Positions 6,722 to 14,661 of a stretch of DNA of 51,531 nucleotides are shown piece by piece. The number at the start of each line of letters is the position of its first letter. Within the stretch, counting starts at the first letter, position 1. The stretch is from Ponticaulis sp. (lineage in GTDB: Bacteria; Pseudomonadota; Alphaproteobacteria; Caulobacterales; Hyphomonadaceae), in assembly GCA_002723155.1 (NCBI GenBank), contig PBNO01000016.1:1-51531 (forward strand), given 5' to 3'. The translations under genes were made by a program, and so were the position numbers. The notes beneath the pieces are model-generated. The model did no database searches, had not been told where the DNA came from, and was given only the letters and a program-made list of their open reading frames with translations.

Positions 6722-7098
6722 AAGCGCCCACGACACCGGCGGCGACACCGCGTCCACGGATCCGGATGCGCTGCCCGCATTGCGGTTCGGAAGCCATCTG
6801 CAAGGACGCCTGGGCAGCATGGGACGAGACGAACCAGCGCTGGGAGCTGGGCGGCGTCTACGACAGCGAGACCTGCATCGGATGCGAGCGTGATGGCGAT
6901 GAAATGTTCGAGCGCACCGACATCGCCACCGGCCTAAAGGTCGGGTCCGCGATCGATCAAGGGATGCCCGTCAACTGCGCAAGCGGACAAGGTCACACCA
7001 TGCAGCCGCACCCTGTCACCGGTGCGCCATATTGCACCGCCTGTTGCCCTTTACAGGACGACAGGGTCCCAACCAAGATCGCATCGACCGGCGACTAG
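6709..7098 (+). CDS. Cysteine-rich zinc-ribbon-like protein
   Basis: A protein of about 129 residues. It has three CxxC-type clusters: CPHCGS near residue 24, CIGCERDG near 60 and CTACCP near 113. This suggests one or two bound zinc ions. A Pro/Thr/Arg-rich N-terminus precedes them. The ATG at 6709 overlaps the previous gene by 13 nt. A GTG at 6718 would give a GTGA overlap and is equally possible. No family is recognised. Coupling to the upstream gene and the following terminator suggest a two-gene unit. DNA or RNA binding is plausible but unproven. Confidence 0.6.
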   Translation: MGTVKAPTTPAATPRPRIRMRCPHCGSEAICKDAWAAWDETNQRWELGGVYDSETCIGCERDGDEMFERTDIATGLKVGSAIDQGMPVNCASGQGHTMQPHPVTGAPYCTACCPLQDDRVPTKIASTGD

Positions 7099-7126
7099 CC
7101 TCCCGCCGGATCGGTGACACGGGGAA

Positions 7127-7159
7127 GGGTGCCCGGCCACGTGCCGCGGCACCCTTTTT
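7127..7159 (+). terminator. Terminator after the zinc-ribbon-like gene
   Basis: GGGTGCC (7127-7133) pairs with GGCACCC (7148-7154), followed by five T (7155-7159). Confidence 0.8.
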
Positions 7160-7441
7160 CGTGCAGGGAATCGCGTGGGCCTGGCGGACAATGGCAAAGC
7201 CTCGACCATGCGGTGCAGACTGGACTTCCGCCTCCCGCCGATGGCCCGTCCGCCACCATCGCCATGAGCACTCCGGCCATGCACGGGTCAATGAAAAATG
7301 GACCGACCGTGAAGCCGCAAGCGGCTTCCGCACCACTCCATCAATTTTTCATCAAGCCTCCGCTTCGCTCCGGTGACCCGCGCAGCTCCGGAGCGCTGGT
7401 TCATGGCATGGCGGACGAGCCGCCAACGACAGGAGGCTACC
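7160..7441 (+). other. Non-coding leader with nested hairpins
   Basis: No gene is seen. A 9-bp stem ATGAAAAAT (7291-7299)/ATTTTTCAT (7344-7352) encloses an 8-bp hairpin GAAGCCGC/GCGGCTTC (7311-7328). It is followed by an 8-bp hairpin CGCTCCGG (7366-7373)/CCGGAGCG (7388-7395) whose loop holds TGACCCGCGCA. The same 11 bases close the R2 leader at 5200-5210. A distant third member of that leader type is possible. Confidence 0.4.
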
Positions 7442-7693
7442 ATGTGCTACACCACGGAAACGATCGAAGCTGACACCACTGTCATCCGCGAGATCAACAG
7501 CGACACGATCGCGCTCGACGAAAAGACGCTCGAAGCGGAACGCCGTTCCTACCACACATTCTTCGACGTCCACGTGGTCCAGACCGAAGACGGCTACATC
7601 CTCATCGAGGAAGGCGATTACGGCGAGATTCCGATGCACCTCATCGACGACATCGTCTACACCGCTACCGGCAAAATGGACGACGAATACTGA
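7442..7693 (+). CDS. Small acidic unrecognised protein (83 aa)
   Basis: I do not recognise this protein. It starts MCYTTETIEADTTVIREI, is strongly acidic, and has an EDGYILIEEGDYGEIP stretch that reads as beta strands. It has no signal peptide or membrane segment. AGGAGG 6 nt upstream fixes the start. It lies between a structured leader and a terminator, so it is a single-gene unit. Acidic proteins of this size on plasmids are sometimes DNA mimics or inhibitors, but nothing in the sequence proves that here. Confidence 0.6.
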   Translation: MCYTTETIEADTTVIREINSDTIALDEKTLEAERRSYHTFFDVHVVQTEDGYILIEEGDYGEIPMHLIDDIVYTATGKMDDEY

Positions 7694-7702
7694 CCCGGCT
7701 TC

Positions 7703-7723
7703 GGGCGGCGCAGCGCGCCGCCC
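7703..7723. terminator. Hairpin between convergent genes
   Basis: A 9-bp stem GGGCGGCGC/GCGCCGCCC with an AGC loop. It lies between the stop codons of the convergent genes 7442-7693 and 7724-7969 and may serve both. There is no T tract. The stem is identical to that of the hairpin at 2050-2071. Confidence 0.5.
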
Positions 7724-7969
7724 TCAGGCACCCTGGCCAGGTGCCTTCGGCGCGATCTTTTCGAGCGCTTCGATGGCGCCCTTCGGCTTCACCTTTACCG
7801 CTAGGTCGAGCAGCCTGATCGCACGCTCGTAGCCAACTTTTTTCACGAGCCTTGCGACCTCCTTTTCAGCCTCTTCCTTCTCCATCTCGGCAAGCCTCTT
7901 CCGGCGATCAGCCAGATCCTGTTCGGCTGCTTCGAGGGCCGCGCGTTCGCGCTCCACTTTCGACACCAT
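7724..7969 (-). CDS. Small coiled-coil protein (81 aa)
   Basis: Residues 2-45 are a long charged helix (ERERAALEAAEQDLADRRKR and onward), a likely coiled coil. A second helical part (KVGYERAIRLLDLAVKVKP) follows. There is no membrane segment. The minus-strand start is preceded by AAGGAGCG about 6 nt away, and upstream of that by a 53-nt hairpin. I recognise it only as the kind of short accessory protein common on alphaproteobacterial plasmids. The R1 RNA candidate lies 131 nt further upstream, the same relation as for the CoiA-like gene at 3141. Confidence 0.6.
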   Translation of the reverse strand: MVSKVERERAALEAAEQDLADRRKRLAEMEKEEAEKEVARLVKKVGYERAIRLLDLAVKVKPKGAIEALEKIAPKAPGQGA

Positions 7970-7983
7970 TTTATCGCTCCTTG

Positions 7984-8043
7984 CGTCTCGTTCCGATCGC
8001 CGTTTGATGGACCAAACGGCGATCGGATTCGAGACGTTTTTTT
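7984..8043 (+). terminator. Long perfect hairpin followed by T7
   Basis: An outer stem CGTCTCG (7984-7990)/CGAGACG (8030-8036) encloses a perfect 14-bp stem, 7993-8006 with 8013-8026, with a 6-nt loop. Seven T follow on the plus strand (8037-8043), as in a terminator. On the minus strand the same hairpin lies directly before the ribosome site of the gene at 7969 and could also control that gene. Confidence 0.55.
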
Positions 8044-8099
8044 GCCTGATGCTTTTGCGTCTTCTGTTGATGGTGACGGAAAGGTCTGGGCCATCCTTC

Positions 8100-8256
8100 G
8101 CGGCCTTCAGCCGCTCAGGACCGCGCTCTATTTCGCTAGGTTCCTCGCTGCCCTGGCTACGCTAGGGCAGCTTCGTCACCAAGCTCCACCGAGCCGGCCT
8201 TGCAGTCCGTCTCGGCCCTGCGGGTGACGATCGACGTGGCGCGCTTCACGCGCCAC
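8100..8256 (+). ncRNA. Structured RNA candidate, family R1, copy 2
   Basis: Homologous to 3217-3380. The 28-nt block at 8118-8145 matches the other copy at 25 positions. Hairpins seen: GCGGC/GCCGC (8100-8114); GCTGCCCT/AGGGCAGC (8147-8171); stem CGTCACC (8174-8180)/GGTGACG (8223-8229) enclosing CCGAG/CTCGG (8189-8215); and GTGGCGCG/CGCGCCAC (8236-8256). Three of these have different bases but conserved pairing in copy 1. It lies between the divergent gene at 7969 and the transfer operon at 8666. Confidence 0.55.
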
Positions 8257-8381
8257 TCTTGTCCGCCCGAGGATCAGCAGCTCCGCATCGTGGAGCACAG
8301 TCTGCTTGACGCTTGCGGCCGTTCGGCCGCCGCTCACCGCTGGAAATCCAGCTCCTCTACGAATCCCCAAGAAGGGACAGG

Positions 8382-8405
8382 CAGGGACAGGACCACCAGT
8401 CCCTG
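8382..8405 (+). terminator. Weak terminator-like hairpin
   Basis: CAGGGAC (8382-8388) pairs with GTCCCTG (8399-8405), followed by ATTTTAG. It could end a short RNA that starts upstream of the R1 element. Confidence 0.35.
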
Positions 8406-8665
8406 ATTTTAGCACACCGAATGCGGCTGCGCCGCGGCCTTCTGCATCGAAGATGTGTCGTCAATTCAGTAGCTTAGAGCCAACCTGCCCGCTTTCTACG
8501 GAACTGCAGCCCGGTGCATCCATCTGCGGCTTGATACGAACGCAAGAGATATCAGCAAGTTAGAACTGCAGCGCGCTGCATCCGTAAAAAGCCTTTCTTT
8601 TCCGCTGCAGCCGGATATACTGGCGGTCGCGATAACCGGACCATGCATAACTCAGGTGAGTTTGC
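8406..8665. promoter_or_regulatory. oriT: Candidate origin of transfer and operator region
   Basis: This non-coding, more A+T-rich stretch lies directly before the trwA/trwB/trwC-like genes, where oriT lies in R388-type systems. It holds a 21-bp direct repeat, GAACTGCAGC at 8501 and at 8563, 62 bp apart with 19 of 21 positions identical. A third partial copy, CGCTGCAGCCGGAT, starts at 8603. The second repeat contains the perfect palindrome TGCAGCGCGCTGCA. I could not identify a nick site. The position and repeats are seen; the oriT role is inferred. Confidence 0.4.
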
Positions 8666-8956
8666 ATGGAACGAAAACTACAAAGCGTCGGCGTGACGCT
8701 CAGTCCTCAAATGGTCGACAAACTCGACCATTTGGCTTCGAGCAGGGGAGTATCCCGCTCCGAGGCTATTCGGGTTTCGCTGGAACTTGGTGTTCCTCTC
8801 CTACACCTTGGCATTGCGATCAACGGCCAACGCGCGCTGACGATCCTCGAGCATACTCAGCTCGCGCTCTCACTACTCGTCCAAAAACAATACCCCGAAG
8901 ACAGCGACGAACTCATCGAGATCGCCATGCGCAACGTGCGAGAGCACCATGCGTGA
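8666..8956 (+). CDS. Ribbon-helix-helix DNA-binding protein, TrwA-like position
   Basis: A 96-residue protein. The N-terminal 45 residues (VGVTLSPQMVDKLDHLASSR, then GVSRSEAIRVSLELG) show the strand-helix-helix pattern of CopG/Arc-type regulators. The rest is helical. In R388-type conjugation systems a ribbon-helix-helix protein (TrwA) is encoded immediately before the coupling protein; it binds oriT, helps relaxosome assembly and represses the operon. This gene overlaps traD by 8 nt, the same place and size. The repeats at 8501-8583 are likely binding sites. The ribosome site is modest (AGGTGAG). The fold is quite sure; the TrwA role is inferred from context. Confidence 0.7.
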   Translation: MERKLQSVGVTLSPQMVDKLDHLASSRGVSRSEAIRVSLELGVPLLHLGIAINGQRALTILEHTQLALSLLVQKQYPEDSDELIEIAMRNVREHHA

Positions 8957-11345
8957 GGACATCCGCTTCAGCAAGCGAGCGGCGACGCTGACGCACGACT
9001 CTGCACGTGGAAAGGTGAAGCGAAACGCGGGCAACTTCACCCGTGGATCGCAGCTCTTCCACCACGAGGTTTTGATGACCTGGGCGGGCGTCAAGCTGCC
9101 GCTCTATACGTGGCTCGCAACCACTATCGTACTGCTGTTCGCGCTCGGGTTCTTCACCTTCGAAAACCACGAGGTTCATCTCGTCATTATGCGGGGTCTG
9201 GCAACCCTATGGAACTGGGTCTCGCTTAACCCTGAAAAGGCCGTCAATCTCACGCTTCCAAATGGCCAGATCGTGCAGGGACACATGGCCATGGTGCCCT
9301 ATCATCCTGCCGTCCAGGCAGCATGGGCAACGGCCGTCCGCGTCACCGTTTCCTCGATGCTAGGAGCAGCATTCATCTGCGTCCCGCTTACGGTATGGTT
9401 CGTCGACTTTTCGCGCCGCCGCGGATCCGCAATCCTGACCGAAAGACATGAGCGAGGCGCGGTCATGGTCGACCGGCAAACCCTCGCCGACGCGATCCGT
9501 GCCCACAACTGGCGCGAGCATGAGAAAGAATGCCTTTCGCGCAAGCCCGCCGAAGATCCGAGAGCCGTCCTCAAAGAGAACCTAAAGAGCCGCGTCCGGC
9601 GCGGAATTCATCACCCCTACATGCTTGCCGGACTGCCCGTCCCATGGCGCCTCGAACAGAGCCACGCGATGTTCATCGGCACGACCGGCGCAGGTAAGAC
9701 GACAGAGCTCAAGAAGCTCGTCACGCAGGCCCGCGCTCGGGGCCATCGCTGTGTCATTTTCGACCTCACCGGGACCTTCGTCGAGAACTTCTTCAACGCG
9801 GAAACCGACGTCATCCTGAACCCGATGGATCGCCGCTGCGAACCGTGGTCGATCTTCAACGATTGCGACAACTACGCGGAGTTCATGAGCGCGGCCACCG
9901 CTCTCGTGCCGAGCGGCCAGAATGTCGAGGACGATTTCTGGCAAAAGTCAGCCCGTACTCTGATGGTCGAAATGTGCGTCAAGCTGGTCCAGATGGGTGT
10001 GCGCACCAATGGTGGGCTCGCCTATTATCTGATGCAATCCGACCTCAAGACGATCCACGCGCAGCTCGAGGGAACGGTTGCGGGCCCGATGATGTCACCG
10101 TCGGCTGCGAAGATGGCGGAATCGATCCGCACCACCTTTATCGCGAATGCGAACGCGTTCCGCTTTCTGCCAGACCCGAAGCCCGCAGAGGAAGGCTTCT
10201 CGATCAAGCGCTGGATGACCACTGACGTGAAGGAGGGGTCGATCCTGTTCATCACCTCCACACATCCCGATCTCACCCTCAATCGACCGCTGCTGACGCT
10301 CTGGATGGACCTCGCGGTCAACGCTTTGCTCCAGATGGGCCGGAGCCGGTCGCTGCGTACCTGGTTCCTAATCGACGAAGTCCATGCGCTCCATCGGCTG
10401 CCGGCGATCGATCACGGTCTCCAGACCGCGCGAGCGTTCGGCGGTGCTTTCGTTCTGGGGATGCACTCCTTCGACAAGCTCGAGGAGACCTACGGGGAGC
10501 ACGGGGCGACCAATCTCGCCTCTCTGGCGGGGACCAAGCTAATCCTCAAGACGGCCGACCCGGAGACCTCGCGCCGCTGCTCCGAATTCATCGGCAACCG
10601 GCAGGTCCGGCAGATGGATGAGGCCTACTCCTATGGCTACAACAACAGACGCGACGCCTCGACCATCACGCCGCGCACCAATGTCGAAGAGCTGGTGATG
10701 CCGGACGACATCGGAAACCTGCCGAGTATGCACGGCTTCATCAAGTTTCCGGACGGGTTTCCCGCCGCGCGAATCCGCTTGTCGTGGAAGGACTATCCCG
10801 TCTGCGCCGAAGGTTTCCAGCGCGTCACCGACATGCGCGCGGCCGAATATATCCCGAGCAACGAGGAAACCGCGGAAATGGGTGTCGAGGGGCGCGAGGG
10901 GGATGGGCCGCTCTTCCAGCCTACCGAGAGCCGCGAAGAAGCCAATCTCGAGCTGAGCGAGGCGGAGCGTGAAGCCGAGAGGTTGCGCGAACAGGTGGAG
11001 GGATCACTCGCTCGCCAGACGGAGGAGGCGCGTTCCCAGATCGACAAGACGAATATCATGAAAGAGGCAGAGGAAGCTGCCAGTGAACAGCGAGATCCGA
11101 AAGAGACTCTCACTTGGAAACCTTCGGGTCAGCGGGATCAGCGAGAGCGTCAACGCTATGCGCAACGCGATGTCGAGGAACGCGCTGCGCACGGGAAGCA
11201 CGGACAAGATGCCCTTCGCGACCAGCGCGCACGAGCGGACAATCAGGAGAGCGAGCTGGCCCGCGAGAACATGCGCGGCTTCGGCGCCGAAAAAGTGCAG
11301 CGCGACGATCACGGGATCGACGACGACCAGGAGATGAGCCGGTGA
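8949..11345 (+). CDS. traD: Type IV coupling protein TraD/TrwB
   Basis: A 798-residue inner-membrane ATPase that links the relaxosome to the transfer channel. There are two membrane segments (about 52-70 and 135-153) with a periplasmic loop between. A Walker A motif GTTGAGKTT lies at 244-252. A Walker B-type strand ending LIDEVH is near 474. The late motif FGGAFVLGMHSFDKL also fits. After about 640 the protein is a charged, Glu/Arg-rich coiled-coil tail, as in long TraD proteins, where the tail aids relaxosome recognition. The start overlaps the ribbon-helix-helix gene by 8 nt, and the stop overlaps the XRE gene by GTGA, so the four transfer genes form one coupled operon. Confidence 0.9.
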   Translation: MREDIRFSKRAATLTHDSARGKVKRNAGNFTRGSQLFHHEVLMTWAGVKLPLYTWLATTIVLLFALGFFTFENHEVHLVIMRGLATLWNWVSLNPEKAVNLTLPNGQIVQGHMAMVPYHPAVQAAWATAVRVTVSSMLGAAFICVPLTVWFVDFSRRRGSAILTERHERGAVMVDRQTLADAIRAHNWREHEKECLSRKPAEDPRAVLKENLKSRVRRGIHHPYMLAGLPVPWRLEQSHAMFIGTTGAGKTTELKKLVTQARARGHRCVIFDLTGTFVENFFNAETDVILNPMDRRCEPWSIFNDCDNYAEFMSAATALVPSGQNVEDDFWQKSARTLMVEMCVKLVQMGVRTNGGLAYYLMQSDLKTIHAQLEGTVAGPMMSPSAAKMAESIRTTFIANANAFRFLPDPKPAEEGFSIKRWMTTDVKEGSILFITSTHPDLTLNRPLLTLWMDLAVNALLQMGRSRSLRTWFLIDEVHALHRLPAIDHGLQTARAFGGAFVLGMHSFDKLEETYGEHGATNLASLAGTKLILKTADPETSRRCSEFIGNRQVRQMDEAYSYGYNNRRDASTITPRTNVEELVMPDDIGNLPSMHGFIKFPDGFPAARIRLSWKDYPVCAEGFQRVTDMRAAEYIPSNEETAEMGVEGREGDGPLFQPTESREEANLELSEAEREAERLREQVEGSLARQTEEARSQIDKTNIMKEAEEAASEQRDPKETLTWKPSGQRDQRERQRYAQRDVEERAAHGKHGQDALRDQRARADNQESELARENMRGFGAEKVQRDDHGIDDDQEMSR

Positions 11346-11623
11346 GCCGCCTGTTTACGATCAGCCATATCGACCCGAAGAACAAAGCCGAGATCGGCCG
11401 ACGGCTGAAGGCTGTCAGGAAAACCGTCGGCGAGGTCGGTGAAACCTTTGCCCAGGCGATCGGGACCTTTCAGGCATCATTGTCGGGATACGAGAATGGC
11501 AAGAACGCCGTTCCGATCCGGATCGTCCTGTGCCTGTGCGAAACGTATCGCGTCGACGCGAACTGGTTGCTGCTCGGCAGGGGTCAAATGTTCCGCGTTG
11601 TGCGGCAGGCGGAGGCGGCCTGA
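11342..11623 (+). CDS. XRE-family regulator between traD and traI
   Basis: A 93-residue protein beginning at a GTG that shares GTGA with the traD stop. The helix-turn-helix part (about 18-70) has IGRRLKAVRKTVGEVGETFA, then FQASLSGYENGKNAVPIRIV and ANWLLLG, the pattern of Cro/C1-type regulators such as those with DANWLL[LT]G near the end. It is not part of the classic trwB-trwC pair. It is a plausible operon autoregulator or copy/transfer switch. The relaxase start follows its stop by 1 nt, so translation is coupled. Confidence 0.75.
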   Translation: MSRLFTISHIDPKNKAEIGRRLKAVRKTVGEVGETFAQAIGTFQASLSGYENGKNAVPIRIVLCLCETYRVDANWLLLGRGQMFRVVRQAEAA

Positions 11624-11624
11624 T

Positions 11625-14600
11625 ATGCTCTCGGTCGCATCGGTTTCCTCGGCAGGGGGCGCGGCGAACTACTTCGCGAAAGACGACTACTATGTCGGCG
11701 ATGGTCCCGCGGAACTGAGCGAATGGGGCGGGAAGGGGGCCGAAGTCCTCGGTCTGAGCGGGCCCGTCAGCAAGGAGGACTTCGAAAAGGTCCTCGACGG
11801 CAAACTGCCCGATGGCACGGTCGTCAACGGTCACGAGAAGCGGCAAAGCGGGACCGATCTCACCTTCTCAATGCCGAAATCGGCCAGCCTCCTCGCCCAG
11901 CTCGGAGGGGACCAGCGCATCCTCGCGGCGCAGCACGACGCCGTCAAAGCGACGATGGCGTATCTGGAAAAGCGTTTCGCGGAGACGCGCGACTATTCGC
12001 GCAATTCGAAGGGTGAGCCGGTCATCACAGGCAAACTCGTCTATGCCCTCTTCCAGCACGATACGAGTCGCAAGCTCGATCCCCAGAACCATACACACGC
12101 CGTCATCGCGGCACTCACCCAGACCAAGGACGGCAAGTGGCAGGCGCTCCACAATGTGGAGATCTGGAAGAACAACTCGGTTCTGGGCTCGATCTACAAC
12201 GCCGCCCTGCGCACTGGCCTCGAAAAGCTCGGCTACCAGACGGAGCTCACCGGCAAGCACGGGCAGTTCGAGATCAAGGGCGTCTCTCGCGAGGTCATCG
12301 AAGCATTCAGCCAGCGCCGTCAGGACATCTTGGCCGAAGCAAATCGACGCGGTACCGGCATAAACGAGACCGAAGAACTCCGGAAGATCACTAAGACAAC
12401 GCGCGACCCAAAGCTGAACGCCGACGACAAGCAGGCGCTCCGCGCCGAATGGGCAGAGCGCGCAAGGGGCCTGGGTTTCGATGCCAAGGCGATCGTCGAC
12501 CAGGCGCGGGCCCGGGCCAATGATGGACGGGAAACGCCGCTGGGCACGCCAGAGCGGGTTCAGACAGCGCTTGGGGAGCTCCGGGAAACGGCGAAGGTCT
12601 ACACGCGCCCTGCAGATGAACTGACCACCAACGGCCTCAGGCGGGTAACGCTGACCCCGACCCAATTGCGGACCGAGATGGCCACCGCGTCCGCCGTTCG
12701 CGTCATAGGCGAGCGCGAGACGTCATGGACCCGGGGCGAACTGGTCAAGACGGCACTCGATCTCGGCCTCAAGGGCGTAACCGCTGAAGGCGTCGAAGCC
12801 CGGATGGATGCCCTCATCGCAAGCGGTCGTATGCTCGAAGGCGAAAGCACGCGTCTCGACAAGGCGGTCGACAAGTACACAACCCCCGAACACGCCGCGA
12901 TCGAGCGGGCCGCCCTCGCCAACGTGGCTTCCGGTAAGGGGCAAAGCCCCGGCATGATAGACGCCGGAGAGGCACCGGCTCGGCTACGAGAGGTCGCAGG
13001 TCCGCATGAGCTCAATGCCGAGCAAATCGCGGCCGGAGTCCTCGCGCTGTCGAGCGACGATCGCACCGTCGTCATCCAGGGCGTCGCCGGCGCGGGCAAG
13101 ACCACGCTCATCTCCGCGATCGCCAGCGTCGCCCACCAGGAGGGCCGCGAAGTCATCGGTCTCGCTTTCGCGAACAAGATGGTCAACGACCTCCGGAACG
13201 ACACCGAACTCCGCAAGCCCGGGGGCGAGCTCGTCCAGGGCGGCATCGAGGCGAAGACGGTCTCATCCTTCGTCAACCAGCACCTGCGCGCAGCGCTTCA
13301 TGGCTCAGGACCTGCATTCGAAGCATCGCGCGCGGCGCTGCAGGGCAGGGTCCTCGTGCTCGACGAAGCCTCGCTGGTTGCGAACAAGCCGATGAACGAT
13401 GTCCTGACGATCGCGAACCGGCTCGGCGTCGAAAAACTCGTCATGATCGGCGATAAGGCACAGCTGCAGCCGATCGAGGCGGGCAAGAGCTTCTCGCTGA
13501 TTCAGTCCGATGGACCAGCCATGGCGCGTCTCGACACCAGCCTCCGCCAGCGCACCGACCATATGAAGGAGGCGGCGGGGCTCGCCCGGGCAGGCAAGTT
13601 CCGCGAAAGCTTCGCCTCGCTGGGCGACAAGGTGGCCGAGGCGGGCAAGGATCATCTCGCGGTCACAGCCAAAACCTGGCTCGATCTTTCGCCGGAGGAT
13701 CGCGAGCGCACCGCGATCTACTCCTCCGGTCGCGATGCACGGATGTCGCTCAACCGGATGGTCCAGGACGGGCTGCGCGCCGAGGGTGTGTTGAAGGGTG
13801 AGGGGATCGAGCTGACCACGCTGCGGCCGGCTCACGCGACCCGTGAGGAGCTCCGGTACACTGCGACCTATGCGAAGGGCCAGATGCTCGAGGTTACGCG
13901 CCACAACGCCCCTGGCGGGCTTCCGAGGGGCCGCTACGACGTCGAGGGTCTCGACGACAAGGGCAGGGTGCTGCTGCGCGACGAGAACGGCAAGCTGAAG
14001 CGCTTCGATCCGACCCGGATCGATCCCGCCGACAAGCGCGATGCCTTGCGTCTTTCGGAGAAGACCAAGGAAACCATTCACGAAGGCGACAAGATCCGCT
14101 GGACCGAGAAGGACGACGCCCGGAAACTGATGAAATCCGAGGAGGCGAAGATCCTCGCCATCAAGGACGGCACGGTCACGGTCGAAAACCGGCACGGCGA
14201 GACGGTCGAGCTCAAGCAGAACGACAAGATGCTCGAACGCATGGGGCTCGCCTACGCGATCAACATGCACCAGGCGCAGGGCGACACACGCGACATGGCG
14301 ATCGGCGAGATGCACTCATCCGCGCGTCATCTCTCGAACCAGCGTCTCGCGCTCGTGATGATGACCCGCGTGCGCGACGACATCACGATCGTCACCAATG
14401 ACAAGGACCGCCTGCTTTCCCAGATCGACCGGAACCCGGGCGACAAGAGCAGCGCGCTCGAGACCTTGGGCGAGAAGCGTCTCGACGGCCCCGTCCAGGA
14501 GCGCAGCCAGACCGACTTCAACCCGCGCATCCCAGAGCACCTGCTTCCTGCAGGCGCGAAGGAAGAGCCGCTTCCCGCGGTCGACAAGGACAGCTTGCGC

Positions 14601-14651
14601 GCCGTCCCGCAGATCGACCTCCCCGAACGAACCATCGAACGCAGCCGATAG
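11625..14651 (+). CDS. traI: MobF relaxase-helicase (TrwC/TraI type)
   Basis: A 1008-residue protein that nicks and unwinds plasmid DNA for transfer. Relaxase domain (about 1-300): N-terminal tyrosines Y16, Y22 and Y23 (NYFAKDDYYVG) and the three-histidine metal site H145, H156, H158 (DPQNHTHAVI). Helicase domain (about 440-930), RecD-like SF1: Walker A GVAGAGKTT at 486-494, LDEASLV near 578, GDKAQLQPIE near 608 and INMHQAQGDT near 878. The ATG at 11625 is chosen because the TrwC family starts MLSVASVSS or similar; GGAGG lies at 11611. It is shorter than F TraI and close to R388 TrwC. All key residues are present. Confidence 0.92.
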   Translation: MLSVASVSSAGGAANYFAKDDYYVGDGPAELSEWGGKGAEVLGLSGPVSKEDFEKVLDGKLPDGTVVNGHEKRQSGTDLTFSMPKSASLLAQLGGDQRILAAQHDAVKATMAYLEKRFAETRDYSRNSKGEPVITGKLVYALFQHDTSRKLDPQNHTHAVIAALTQTKDGKWQALHNVEIWKNNSVLGSIYNAALRTGLEKLGYQTELTGKHGQFEIKGVSREVIEAFSQRRQDILAEANRRGTGINETEELRKITKTTRDPKLNADDKQALRAEWAERARGLGFDAKAIVDQARARANDGRETPLGTPERVQTALGELRETAKVYTRPADELTTNGLRRVTLTPTQLRTEMATASAVRVIGERETSWTRGELVKTALDLGLKGVTAEGVEARMDALIASGRMLEGESTRLDKAVDKYTTPEHAAIERAALANVASGKGQSPGMIDAGEAPARLREVAGPHELNAEQIAAGVLALSSDDRTVVIQGVAGAGKTTLISAIASVAHQEGREVIGLAFANKMVNDLRNDTELRKPGGELVQGGIEAKTVSSFVNQHLRAALHGSGPAFEASRAALQGRVLVLDEASLVANKPMNDVLTIANRLGVEKLVMIGDKAQLQPIEAGKSFSLIQSDGPAMARLDTSLRQRTDHMKEAAGLARAGKFRESFASLGDKVAEAGKDHLAVTAKTWLDLSPEDRERTAIYSSGRDARMSLNRMVQDGLRAEGVLKGEGIELTTLRPAHATREELRYTATYAKGQMLEVTRHNAPGGLPRGRYDVEGLDDKGRVLLRDENGKLKRFDPTRIDPADKRDALRLSEKTKETIHEGDKIRWTEKDDARKLMKSEEAKILAIKDGTVTVENRHGETVELKQNDKMLERMGLAYAINMHQAQGDTRDMAIGEMHSSARHLSNQRLALVMMTRVRDDITIVTNDKDRLLSQIDRNPGDKSSALETLGEKRLDGPVQERSQTDFNPRIPEHLLPAGAKEEPLPAVDKDSLRAVPQIDLPERTIERSR

Positions 14652-14661
14652 GAGGAACGCC

